Position numbers and translations under genes: made by a program. Under the pieces are notes generated by a model. That model made no database searches. It had not been told where the DNA came from and worked only from the letters and a program-made list of their open reading frames with translations. Shown here one piece after another: positions 46,919 to 54,776 of a DNA stretch of 64,000 bases. How positions within the stretch are numbered: position 1 is the stretch's first letter; every line of letters begins with the position of its first letter. The stretch covers positions 744,001 to 808,000 of the forward strand of contig NZ_AP018920.1 of NCBI RefSeq assembly GCF_003945385.1, given 5' to 3'. Origin of the DNA: Pseudonocardia autotrophica (GTDB taxonomy: Bacteria; Actinomycetota; Actinomycetes; Mycobacteriales; Pseudonocardiaceae).

Positions 46919-47414
46919 GGTAATGCTGCGCCGTCGCGGCCAGGGTCGCCTCCCAGTCCGGCATCGGTCCGCCGGACAGCACCGCGGACAGTCGGTCCAG
47001 GTACCAGTGCCAGCCCGGCCCGGCGTCGGCCGGGCTGAACGTGCCGGGCAGCACCTGCTCGAAGGTGAGCACGGTGCCGGTGCCGGTGGGGTGCAGCGAG
47101 ACCGACAGCTCCCATGCGGAATCGCCGCCCTCGGTGACCTGGACCGCCAGTCGGTGCGGGGGGTCGCACTCGGTGATCAGGGTGTCCGCGGGTGGCCCGC
47201 CGCTGTCCTCATCGCTGGTCAGGCTCAGTGCAACGGTCCCGCCGAGCCGGGCGTCGCCGGTCCAGGTGCCGAACCAGCGGGCGCACCGAGCCGGGTCGGT
47301 GACCGCCGACCACACCTCGTCGATCGGGTCGGGGAAGACTCGGCGGAACACCAGCCGGGACCGGCCGTCGGGACCGCGCCGGACCTCCCCGGCCGGACCG
47401 GGCGCGGCGGTCAC
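46911..47414 (-). CDS. SRPBCC (AHSA1/START-like) domain protein
   Basis: 167 aa from the GTG at 47414 (MTAAPGPAGEVRRG). Hydrophobic-pocket fold of the Aha1/SRPBCC type: RLVFRRVFPDPIDEVWSAVTDPARCARWFGTW, later VLTFEQVLPGTFSPADAGPGWHWYLDRL. Genes of this type commonly form an operon with an ArsR regulator, as here. Ligand unknown. Start overlaps the stop of the small gene upstream (GTGA). Confidence 0.85.
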   Translation of the reverse strand: MTAAPGPAGEVRRGPDGRSRLVFRRVFPDPIDEVWSAVTDPARCARWFGTWTGDARLGGTVALSLTSDEDSGGPPADTLITECDPPHRLAVQVTEGGDSAWELSVSLHPTGTGTVLTFEQVLPGTFSPADAGPGWHWYLDRLSAVLSGGPMPDWEATLAATAQHYPR

Positions 47415-47560
47415 CGGTCCTCCGGGAGGACCGTGAGCTGCTGCAGGGAGAACTCCGCGACGGCGGAGGCGACGACCGGCCGGGTCGTCGCGGCATCGCC
47501 GGTCCGGTCGTCGTGCACGCGACGGTGCACCTCGTCCGGGGTGTCGAGCAGGTCGTTCAT
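47411..47560 (-). CDS. Small protein between arsR and SRPBCC genes
   Basis: 49 aa from the ATG at 47560, which overlaps the arsR stop (TGATG); its own stop overlaps the next start. Sequence MNDLLDTPDEVHRRVHDDRT, acidic and without a recognised fold. Tight overlaps on both sides suggest it is translated. Unknown function. Confidence 0.55.
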   Translation of the reverse strand: MNDLLDTPDEVHRRVHDDRTGDAATTRPVVASAVAEFSLQQLTVLPEDR

Positions 47561-47886
47561 CAGGGGTTCCTCCTCCGGCCACGGGCCAGTTCGGTGTCGA
47601 GCGCGTCGAGCCGCTGCGACCAGAAGCCGCGCAGCCGGGACAGCCACTTCTCGGCGTCGGACGGACCGGCCGGGTCGACGGCGTAGATGCGTCGGGTGCC
47701 GTCCTTGCGGACGGTGGCGAACCCGTTCTCCCGCAACACCTTCAGTTGCTGGGAGACGGCAGGCTGGGAGATCCCGAACTCGGCCCGGACGATCTCGGTG
47801 ACCTGGCCGGCGGTGTGCTCACCGGTGGCCAGGAGCTCGAGGATCCGGCGCCGGACCGGATCGCCCAGCACGTCGAACGCATGCAT
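47560..47886 (-). CDS. ArsR-family winged-helix regulator
   Basis: 108 aa from the ATG at 47886. FDVLGDPVRRRILELLATGEHTAGQV, then the recognition helix EFGISQPAVSQQLKVLRENGFATVRKDGTRRIYAVD. It belongs to the non-metal ArsR group that accompanies SRPBCC proteins; no cysteine metal site is seen. A perfect palindrome overlaps its probable -10 element just upstream, so autoregulation is likely. Confidence 0.92.
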   Translation of the reverse strand: MHAFDVLGDPVRRRILELLATGEHTAGQVTEIVRAEFGISQPAVSQQLKVLRENGFATVRKDGTRRIYAVDPAGPSDAEKWLSRLRGFWSQRLDALDTELARGRRRNP

Positions 47887-47892
47887 AGCGGT

Positions 47893-47906
47893 AGCTTATA
47901 TAAGCT
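47893..47906. promoter_or_regulatory. ArsR operator palindrome and -10
   Basis: agcttatataagct, a perfect 14-bp palindrome 6 nt before the arsR ATG. On the minus strand its last six bases (taagct) fit the TANNNT -10 pattern, so a bound repressor would block the promoter. Confidence 0.65.
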
Positions 47907-48020
47907 GATGCAGAAATAAAAGAAGGACCGGCGCGAGCGTCGCAGGACCGGGCACGTAGCGTGGTCGGCCGTCGCCGGTCCGGCGGCGTCCGGCCACGTC
48001 AGCACTCGGAGGGGCCCGCC

Positions 48021-48794
48021 ATGGATCTCGGAATCGCCGGCCGCGCGGCGCTGGTCTGCGCCTCGACGTCGGGCCTCGGCCTGGGCACCGCCCGGGCGCT
48101 GGCCGCCGACGGTGCCCGGGTGGTGATCACCGGCCGGACGGCGGAGCGGGCCGAGCAGGTGGCGGCGACGATCCCCGGCGCGGTCGGCGTCGGCGTCGAT
48201 CTGACCGCCGACGGCGGGGTCGATCTCCTGCTGGAGGCCACCCGGGAGGCCGTCGGATCGCCCGACATCCTGGTGCTCAACGGACCCGGACCTGCTCCGG
48301 GGACGGCCGCCGACGTCGACGCCGCCGGTATCGAGCAGGCGGTGCGCACCCTGGTGCTGCCGCAGCAGCGCCTGGTCGCCGGGGTTCTCCCGACGATGAT
48401 CGAGCGCGGCTGGGGCCGGATCCTCAGCATCAGCTCCACCAGCGTGCAGGCACCGATCCCGCGGCTCGCCCTGTCGAACGTGGGTCGCTCCGCACTCCTC
48501 GGTTACCTCAAGACGCTCGCCGGGGAGGTCGCCCGGCACGGGATCACGGTGAACACGCTGCTGCCCGGCCGGATCGAGACGCCCCGGGTCCGCGGGCTCG
48601 ACGAAGCCAACGCCGAGCGGCTCGGCCGGAGCGTCGAGGAGGTCGCCGCCGAGTCTCGGGCCGCCATCCCGATGGGCCGCTACGGCGATCCGGACGAGTT
48701 CGGCGCGGTCGCCGCCTTCCTGTGCAGCGGGCCGGCCGGCTACGTCACCGGATCCGCGATCCGGTGCGACGGCGGACTGGTCCCCACGGTCTGA
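48021..48794 (+). CDS. SDR-family protein without canonical Tyr/Lys pair
   Basis: 257 aa from the ATG at 48021, with cggagggg upstream. Rossmann start AALVCASTSGLGLGTARALA, NGPGPAPG and the C-terminal YVTGSAIRCDGGLVPTV are classical SDR. At the active site, however, the usual Y-x3-K is replaced: after RILSISSTSVQAPIPR comes LALSNVGRSALLGYLKTL, in which Tyr is Leu. This subgroup (LALSN type) is widespread and annotated as 3-oxoacyl-ACP reductase-like; its chemistry is not settled. Confidence 0.85.
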   Translation: MDLGIAGRAALVCASTSGLGLGTARALAADGARVVITGRTAERAEQVAATIPGAVGVGVDLTADGGVDLLLEATREAVGSPDILVLNGPGPAPGTAADVDAAGIEQAVRTLVLPQQRLVAGVLPTMIERGWGRILSISSTSVQAPIPRLALSNVGRSALLGYLKTLAGEVARHGITVNTLLPGRIETPRVRGLDEANAERLGRSVEEVAAESRAAIPMGRYGDPDEFGAVAAFLCSGPAGYVTGSAIRCDGGLVPTV

Positions 48795-48895
48795 GCCCGG
48801 ACCTCCGCCCCCCCGGACCCCCGGACCTCGGCCCCCGGCCCCCCGGCCTCGGGCGCCCGACTCCGGGCCGGACGGCCCGCGCCCGGAGAGCCCGC

Positions 48896-50359
48896 TCAGA
48901 CCCCGGGCGGCCGGATCGCACCGCCGAACTCGCGCTCGACGAACCGGGCGAAGGCGATCGTGGTGCGGTCGCCGAACATCGGCCCGATGGCCTGCACCCC
49001 GATCGGCAGGCCGTCGCCGGACAGCCCGATGGGCAGGGCGGTCGCCGGCAGGCCCGGGAGCGTCGCCGTGCCGGCCGGTGCGAGCTGGTCGAAGTACGGG
49101 TACTCGACGCCGTCGACGGTGATCCGCCGGTCGGTCAGGTCGCTGTGGTCGTGCGGGATGGCCGTGGTCGGCGCGATCGGCGCGATCACCAGGTCGAACT
49201 CGGCGAACAGCTCCCGCCAGCGCTGCCGGATCAGCTCGCGCCCGCTCTCGGCGGCCACCCGGTCACGGTGGCTGAGCACGGCGCCGCGGGCACGTTCGGC
49301 AGCCAGGCTGCGGTCGTCGTCGGCGACCAGCGCCGCGTCGGCGCGGGCCCGGTCGTATGCCTCGGGCGGGAACCCTGCGGCGAGACCGGAATGCAGGATC
49401 CGCATGTAGATCCGGGCGGACTCGGCCTGATCGGGCAGCAGCGGGCTCTCCCGCAGCACCGTGACGCCGGCGCCGGCCAGCGCCTCGGCGAACCCGTCGA
49501 TCGCGGCCCGTACCGGCGCCGAGCCGGGGAGCAGCGGATGCCCGTCGAGCACCAGCACCCGGTGACCGCGCAGCTCGGTGTGCCGGGCCGCCGGCAGCGC
49601 GAGCCGGTAGGCGACGCCCCCGGTGAGCTCGTCCGGGCCGGCGAGTACGTCGAGCAGCAGATCGAGATCCGCGGCGGTGCGGGCCATCGGTCCGATCACC
49701 GCGAGATCGTGCTCCGTGGGCAGGGCGGGCAGTCCCGGAGGGGTGTGCCCGCGCGGCGGCAGCAGGCCGAGTGAGGGCTTGTGTGCGTACACCCCGCAGC
49801 AGTGCGCCGGGTAGCGCAGCGATCCGCCGAGGTCCGAGCCCAGTGACAGCGGCCCGAAGCCGGCCGCCAGCGCGGCGGCGGACCCGCCCGAGGATCCGCC
49901 CGGTGTGCGGTCGTGGTCCCACGGGTTGACGGTGGTGCCGTACACGTCGTTGAAGGTCTGCAGATCGCCCAGGTGCGGCGGCACGTTGGTGGTGCCCAAC
50001 ACAACCGCCCCGGCGGCGCGGACCCGCTGCACGGCAACGGCATCGGTGTCGGCGACGGCGTCGCGGTGCTCGGTGAGGCCCCAGGTGGAGGGCAGCCCGG
50101 CGACGCGGAACGACTCCTTCACGGTGAGCGGTACGCCGAGCAGTGGTCGTCGCTCCCCGCGGGCGAGTGCGGCATCGGCGTCGACGGCGGCACGGCGGGC
50201 CCGCTCGAAGTCCGGCACACACACCGCGTTGAGCGCCGGGTCGAGGCGCTCGATACGGGCGATCGTCTCGTCGGCCAGCTCGACCGCCGAGATGCGGCGT
50301 GCGGCCAGATCGCCGGCCAGCTCGCCCGCGCTCCGCCAGGTCGGCTCGGTATCGGTCAT
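48896..50359 (-). CDS. Amidase (amidase signature family)
   Basis: 487 aa from the ATG at 50359, with gggggaacc upstream. Ser-cisSer-Lys hydrolase: catalytic Lys in GVPLTVKESF, Ser pair in TPGGSSGGSAAALAAGFGP with GSDLGGSLRYPAHCCGVY. The C-terminal part ends AIGPMFGDRTTIAFARFVE as in family members. Substrate unknown (amides or nitrile-derived amides). The divergent region toward the gntR gene has an acttatataagt palindrome. Confidence 0.92.
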   Translation of the reverse strand: MTDTEPTWRSAGELAGDLAARRISAVELADETIARIERLDPALNAVCVPDFERARRAAVDADAALARGERRPLLGVPLTVKESFRVAGLPSTWGLTEHRDAVADTDAVAVQRVRAAGAVVLGTTNVPPHLGDLQTFNDVYGTTVNPWDHDRTPGGSSGGSAAALAAGFGPLSLGSDLGGSLRYPAHCCGVYAHKPSLGLLPPRGHTPPGLPALPTEHDLAVIGPMARTAADLDLLLDVLAGPDELTGGVAYRLALPAARHTELRGHRVLVLDGHPLLPGSAPVRAAIDGFAEALAGAGVTVLRESPLLPDQAESARIYMRILHSGLAAGFPPEAYDRARADAALVADDDRSLAAERARGAVLSHRDRVAAESGRELIRQRWRELFAEFDLVIAPIAPTTAIPHDHSDLTDRRITVDGVEYPYFDQLAPAGTATLPGLPATALPIGLSGDGLPIGVQAIGPMFGDRTTIAFARFVEREFGGAIRPPGV

Positions 50360-50466
50360 GCCGGTTCCCCCTCCGCCTGCTCCGCCGGCCGGTGCCGGAC
50401 GGCGGGTGCCGACAGTGTCGGCGATCCGGGCCGGTGTCGCGATCGGATTGGCATCGGCATGCACCG

Positions 50467-50478
50467 ACTTATATAAGT
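50467..50478. promoter_or_regulatory. Palindrome upstream of amidase
   Basis: acttatataagt, perfect 12-bp palindrome whose 10-bp core cttatataag also forms the centre of the arsR operator at 47893. It lies ~108 bp before the amidase start. Confidence 0.5.
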
Positions 50479-50529
50479 AGAAACGGAAATAGATCAGGAC
50501 TGGACGACGAGCTTCGTCAGCTCTATGGT

Positions 50530-50547
50530 TCATTACATGACTAATGA
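50530..50547. promoter_or_regulatory. GntR (YtrA-type) operator
   Basis: tcatta-N6-taatga, perfect inverted repeat 31 bp before the gntR start, in an AT-rich patch. It also contains the ATG of a 14-codon open frame (50537-50581) whose TGA overlaps the gntR GTG. Confidence 0.6.
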
Positions 50548-50577
50548 GCCACCGCACTACAGCACCGGAAGGTCACC

Positions 50578-50940
50578 GTGAACGACGACGGCCGCCCACT
50601 GTTCGTGCAGATCGCGGAGGAGATCGCCTCCGCGGTGGTGGACGGGACCTACTCGGAGGAGACCCAGGTCCCGTCCAGCAATGAGCTGGCAGCGTTCCAC
50701 CGGATCAACCCGGCGACCGCGGCCAAGGGGCTCAACCAGCTGGTCAGCGAGGGTGTCCTCTACAAGAGACGGGGGATCGGCATGTTCGTCGCCGAAGGGG
50801 CGCGGACCCGGCTGCTGGAGAGCCGCCGGGAGGACTTCGCCCGGCAGTACATCGCTCCACTCGTGATCGAGGCCCGCAAGATCGGGATCGATGCGGAGCA
50901 GCTCAAGAAGATGATCGACGTCTGGGGGGACGACCGATGA
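50578..50940 (+). CDS. GntR-family regulator, YtrA subfamily
   Basis: 120 aa from the GTG at 50578, with cggaagg upstream. Winged helix: PLFVQIAEEIASAVVDGTY, then SSNELAAFHRINPATAAKGLNQL and the wing VLYKRRGIGMFVAEGA. The short C-terminal helical dimerisation region is typical of YtrA, the GntR class that controls adjacent ABC transporters. Its stop overlaps the start of the ATPase gene (ATGA). Confidence 0.93.
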   Translation: MNDDGRPLFVQIAEEIASAVVDGTYSEETQVPSSNELAAFHRINPATAAKGLNQLVSEGVLYKRRGIGMFVAEGARTRLLESRREDFARQYIAPLVIEARKIGIDAEQLKKMIDVWGDDR

Positions 50941-51827
50941 GTGTGATCGCCGCCGCCATGCACGGCGTCACGAAGCGCTACAGCGACGTGACCGCACTGG
51001 ACGACGTCAGCTTCGCGCTGCAGGAGAACCGCATCCACGGGCTGCTGGGCCGCAACGGCGCGGGCAAGACCACCGCGATGCAGATCCTCACCGCACAGAA
51101 CTTCGCGACGTCGGGCACCGCCGAGATCTTCGGCGAGCAGCCCTACGAGAACGCCAGGGCGCTCGCCCGCACCTGCTTCATCCGGGAGTCCCTGAAGTAC
51201 CCGGACGACTACAAGGGCCGGCACGTGCTCGCCGCCGCCCGGCACGTCTTCCCGAACTGGGACCAGGCGTTCGCCGACCAGCTGGTCGAGGAGTTCGGGC
51301 TGCCGGTCGAGCGGGCCTGCAAGAAGCTCTCCCGTGGGCAGCACTCGGTGGTCGGGGTGATCATCGGGCTGGCCTCGCGGGCGCCGCTGACCTTCTTCGA
51401 CGAGCCCTACCTGGGTCTCGACGCGGTTGCCCGGCAGATGTTCTACGACCACCTGCTCGCCGACTTCGCCGAGCACCCGCGCACCGTCGTGCTGTCCACG
51501 CACCTGATCGATGAGGTGTCCGACCTGATCGAGCACGTCGTGCTGATCGACAACGGACGGATCCTGATCGACGAGGAGGCCGAGGCGCTGCGCGGCCGCG
51601 CGATCGTCGTCACCGGGCCGGTCGAGCCGGTCGAGCGGTTCGCCCGCGGCCACGTCGAGCTGCACCGCGAGCAGCTCGGCGGGTTCCTGCGGGTCACCCT
51701 GTCCGGTGCGCGCCCGGCGACCTCCGAGCCGAACCTGTCGTTCGAGCCGGTCTCGCTGCAGCAGCTCGTCGTCCGGACCACCCAGCAGAGCTCCGGAGTC
51801 CGTCTCGACCGGGAGGTCCTGTCATGA
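50937..51827 (+). CDS. ABC transporter ATPase (YtrB-like)
   Basis: 296 aa from the ATG at 50937. Walker A GLLGRNGAGKTTAMQIL, signature KKLSRGQHSVVGVIIGLA (LSRGQ variant), Walker B PLTFFDEPYLGLDAVA and switch VLSTHLIDEV. The variant signature matches the YtrB-type ATPases found with YtrA regulators. Overlaps both neighbours by 4 nt, so gntR-ATPase-permease is one translational unit. Likely an exporter or stress-responsive transporter; substrate unknown. Confidence 0.9.
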   Translation: MSVIAAAMHGVTKRYSDVTALDDVSFALQENRIHGLLGRNGAGKTTAMQILTAQNFATSGTAEIFGEQPYENARALARTCFIRESLKYPDDYKGRHVLAAARHVFPNWDQAFADQLVEEFGLPVERACKKLSRGQHSVVGVIIGLASRAPLTFFDEPYLGLDAVARQMFYDHLLADFAEHPRTVVLSTHLIDEVSDLIEHVVLIDNGRILIDEEAEALRGRAIVVTGPVEPVERFARGHVELHREQLGGFLRVTLSGARPATSEPNLSFEPVSLQQLVVRTTQQSSGVRLDREVLS

Positions 51828-52573
51828 CCGCCGCAACCGCAGAGCCGACGTCGCAGCCGGCGTTCTCCGGCACCGACCGGGTGCTCGCGGCCGCCCGCCT
51901 CAGCACCGTCGCCTTCCGGGGGCGGGTGCTCGGCGCGTGGCTGATCCTCGCCGCGATCTTCATCGTGCACCAGGCGATCTGGTGGGTGATCCGGGCCAAC
52001 GCCGGGGGCGAACCGAACGGATTCACCGGCGCGCTGTCGTCGTTCTACTTCATCGTGGCCAGTACGTATCTGGCCCTGATGACCCAGGTGATGCCGTTCG
52101 GGCTCAGCCTGGGCATCACCCGGCGACACTTCTACCTGGGCACCACCCTGCTGGTGGCCGCCGAGACGCTGTTGAGCGCGGTCTTCCTGACGCTGTTGCT
52201 GCAGGTCGAGCGATGGACAGGCGGCTGGGGACTGCAGGTGCAGTTCTTCGAGATGTTCTTCATGGGGCAGCCCAACCTGTTCCTCCAGGTGCTCGCCTAC
52301 TGGGTCCCGCTGATGACGATCTCGTTCGCGTTCGTCGCGATCGGAGCCGTGTTCCGGCGCTGGGGACAGTTCGGGGTCTGGGCGGTCTGCGTGGGCCTGC
52401 TCGTGGTGGTCGCGGCGATCGTCATGTACTTCACCTGGCAGGACGCGTGGCTCTCGTTCGGGATGTTCTTCGTGGAGACGCCGACGATCCTGCTCCTCGC
52501 CGGCTACCCGCTGATCCTGGCGGCGCTGTCACTGGTGGGCGGCTACCTGGTGCTGCGACGGGCGCAGCCCTGA
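51824..52573 (+). CDS. ABC transporter permease of the gntR operon
   Basis: 249 aa from the ATG at 51824 overlapping the ATPase stop (ATGA). Six hydrophobic segments (LGAWLILAAIFIVHQAIWW, SFYFIVASTYLALMTQV, and so on), with GLSLGITRRHFYLGTTLL conserved in the permeases of YtrA-linked systems. No catalytic residues expected. Confidence 0.85.
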   Translation: MTAATAEPTSQPAFSGTDRVLAAARLSTVAFRGRVLGAWLILAAIFIVHQAIWWVIRANAGGEPNGFTGALSSFYFIVASTYLALMTQVMPFGLSLGITRRHFYLGTTLLVAAETLLSAVFLTLLLQVERWTGGWGLQVQFFEMFFMGQPNLFLQVLAYWVPLMTISFAFVAIGAVFRRWGQFGVWAVCVGLLVVVAAIVMYFTWQDAWLSFGMFFVETPTILLLAGYPLILAALSLVGGYLVLRRAQP

Positions 52574-52665
52574 TCCGGCCCCTGATCCACGGCCGGGCGG
52601 GGACCCGGTCGCACCGTGCGCGGTCCGGCATCCACTGGGGGGTGGTGCCGGGCCGCGCACGCACG

Positions 52666-53694
52666 TCAGGGCCGGACCATCACCTTGACCTGCGCCGGGT
52701 CCGGGGACAGCGCATCGCCGACGTGGTCCAGGTCGACGTGCCCGGTCACCAGCCGGTCCAGGTCCACCGACGGCGCCAGCGCCACCGCCGCAGGCCAGGT
52801 GTTCGCGTAGCGGAAGGTGCCGGTCAGGGTGATCTCGCGGGACTGCAGCGCCGACACCGGCAACGTCATCTCGTCGGCACCCATCCCGACCAGCACGGCC
52901 ACCCCGCCGGGGCGCACCGCCGCCAGCCCGCCGAGCACCGCGGGGGCGGCCCCCGAGCAGTCCACGAACACGTCCACGTCCATGTCCACATCGGGATCGC
53001 GGGGGTCGTCGACAGCCGGGTCCAGCGCCGCGGTCGCGCCGAACGCCCCGGCCAGTGCCCGGCGGTCCGGGTCCGGGTCGATCACCAGTACCTCCGTCGC
53101 CCCCTGCACCGCGGCGACCTGCGCGACCAGCAGCCCGATCGGGCCGGCCCCGGCGACCAGCACCCGGGACCCGAGCCCGGTCCCGGCCCGGCGGTGTGCC
53201 CAGATCGCCACCGAGAGCGGCTCCAGCAGGGCCGCGGCGTCGTCGGAGACGTGATCGGGCACCGGATGGGCGAAGTCGTCGGCGATCGCGACGTACTCGG
53301 CGAATGCCCCGTCCACCGGTGGGGTCGCGAAGAACGTGATGTCCGGGCACAGGTTGTAGGCGCCGGTGTGGCAGTAGCGGCAGCGCCGGCACGGCACGCC
53401 CGGCTCCAGCGACACCCGCTGCCCGATCCGTGTGGTGTCCACCCCGGTGCCGACCGCGACGATCCGGCCGGACGGTTCGTGCCCCAGCACCAGCGGATCG
53501 CGCACCACGAAGTGGCCGATCCGGCCGTGCCGGAAGTAGTGGACGTCCGATCCGCAGGTGCCGACGGCGGAGATCCGGACCAGCACCTCCCGGTGCCCCG
53601 GCCGGGGCACCGCCCGCTCCTGCACCTCCAGCTCACCGGCGGTGCGCAGCACGCTGCACCGCATCGACTCGGGCACCTCGACGCTCGCGGTCAC
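52666..53694 (-). CDS. Zinc-dependent alcohol dehydrogenase, sorbitol/idonate type
   Basis: 342 aa from the GTG at 53694 (an ATG at 53664, MRCSVLRTAGE, is the alternative). MDR fold with catalytic zinc ligands in GTCGSDVHYFRHG and LGHEPSGRIV, structural zinc cysteines in PCRRCRYCHTGAYNLC, and VLVAGAGPIGLLVAQVAAVQGA as the NAD site. GSDVHYF and LLEPLSVAIWAHRRA mark the sorbitol/L-idonate branch. The segment DPRDPDVDMDVDVFVD carries a short acidic insertion. Confidence 0.9.
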   Translation of the reverse strand: MTASVEVPESMRCSVLRTAGELEVQERAVPRPGHREVLVRISAVGTCGSDVHYFRHGRIGHFVVRDPLVLGHEPSGRIVAVGTGVDTTRIGQRVSLEPGVPCRRCRYCHTGAYNLCPDITFFATPPVDGAFAEYVAIADDFAHPVPDHVSDDAAALLEPLSVAIWAHRRAGTGLGSRVLVAGAGPIGLLVAQVAAVQGATEVLVIDPDPDRRALAGAFGATAALDPAVDDPRDPDVDMDVDVFVDCSGAAPAVLGGLAAVRPGGVAVLVGMGADEMTLPVSALQSREITLTGTFRYANTWPAAVALAPSVDLDRLVTGHVDLDHVGDALSPDPAQVKVMVRP

Positions 53695-53753
53695 AGCACC
53701 GACCGTGGCACGCGAACCGGCACACCGCTCGTCCGGTGGGTGATGATGGTCCG

Positions 53754-54278
53754 GTGGACGTGCGGATCGACCCGCTCGACGAGCGCGGGCTGGCGGAACT
53801 GCTCGACGCGGCGGTGCGCGGCGCCGACCCCGGCGAGGTGATGCCCGCCGGGCCCGGTGCGGTCTGGGACGCGGCGCTGCGCTCCGGGTTCCTCGCGTTC
53901 CACCGGAGCCGGTCACTGGGGCCCGCCCCGGTGGAGCGCACCTGGGTGATCCGGGTGGACGGCCGCGCCGCCGGTGCGGTGCGGCTGCAACCCGGCCCGG
54001 ACGACACCGAGCTGGGCATCTGGCTCGCCCGCGGGGCGCGCGGCCGTGGCGCCGGTACGGCCGCGGTCCGGCAGCTGCTCGCCACCGCGGCCGGACCCGG
54101 ATCGGGTGTACCGCTCGTCGCGCGGACCACTGCGTCGAACGTCGCCGCGCTGGGCCTGCTGCGCGCTCTCGGAGCCGATCCGGAGCCCGGCGGGGAGGGC
54201 GCCGTGACGCTGCCGACAGCCACGGTCGATCATGTGCAGCGGCGCGGACCTGGACACGGGGTCGGCCCGACCGATTGA
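53754..54278 (+). CDS. GNAT N-acetyltransferase
   Basis: 174 aa from the GTG at 53754. Coenzyme A-binding motif ELGIWLARGARGRGAGTAAVRQLL (R/Q-x-x-G-x-G/A) and ARTTASNVAALGLLRALGAD are visible. Acceptor unknown. Its start is 60 bp from that of the divergent dehydrogenase, so the two share a promoter region. Confidence 0.82.
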   Translation: MDVRIDPLDERGLAELLDAAVRGADPGEVMPAGPGAVWDAALRSGFLAFHRSRSLGPAPVERTWVIRVDGRAAGAVRLQPGPDDTELGIWLARGARGRGAGTAAVRQLLATAAGPGSGVPLVARTTASNVAALGLLRALGADPEPGGEGAVTLPTATVDHVQRRGPGHGVGPTD

Positions 54279-54319
54279 CTTCAGGCCGTACATGACGGCC
54301 GGACGAGGAGAAGGTGCCG

Positions 54320-54775
54320 ATGGGTGCGGGCATCGAACGACCGGCCGTGACCGGCTTCCACCACGTCTCGGCGGTCGTGACCGACGTGGAGTCCAGTGCC
54401 ACCTGGTATCAGCGGGTGCTGGGTTTGCAGAGATTGCCGATGACCTTCCCGCACCACGGCATCGGCGGTTCCCGCTATCCGGTGCCGGACGACGAGAAGG
54501 CGGCCCTGCTGCTCGACTCGGCGACCGGGGTCATGATCGAGCTGCACGCACCGACCGGTGGCGACGGGGGCCCGGACCGCGGCGCACTCGATCACCTGGC
54601 GTTCGGCGTCGCCTCGCGGGACACCCTCGACAGCTGGGCGGCGTGGCTGGACACCCTGTCGGTGCCGCACGAGGGCGTCGTCGACCGGACCGACCCGACC
54701 GACTACGCGACGCTGGAGTTCCGCGACCCGGACGGGATCGCGCTGGAGTTCATCTACTTCCCCGGCCGCGGCTGA
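54320..54775 (+). CDS. VOC/glyoxalase-fold protein
   Basis: 151 aa from the ATG at 54320, with gaggag 9 nt upstream. Paired beta-alpha-beta-beta-beta units: GFHHVSAVVTDVESSATWYQRVLGL and LDHLAFGVASRDTLDSWAAWL, ending FRDPDGIALEFIYFPGRG. Metal positions His (FHHV), His (LDHL) and Glu (LEF) are present, so a metal-dependent lyase or dioxygenase is possible; substrate unknown. Confidence 0.88.
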   Translation: MGAGIERPAVTGFHHVSAVVTDVESSATWYQRVLGLQRLPMTFPHHGIGGSRYPVPDDEKAALLLDSATGVMIELHAPTGGDGGPDRGALDHLAFGVASRDTLDSWAAWLDTLSVPHEGVVDRTDPTDYATLEFRDPDGIALEFIYFPGRG

Positions 54776-54776
54776 C

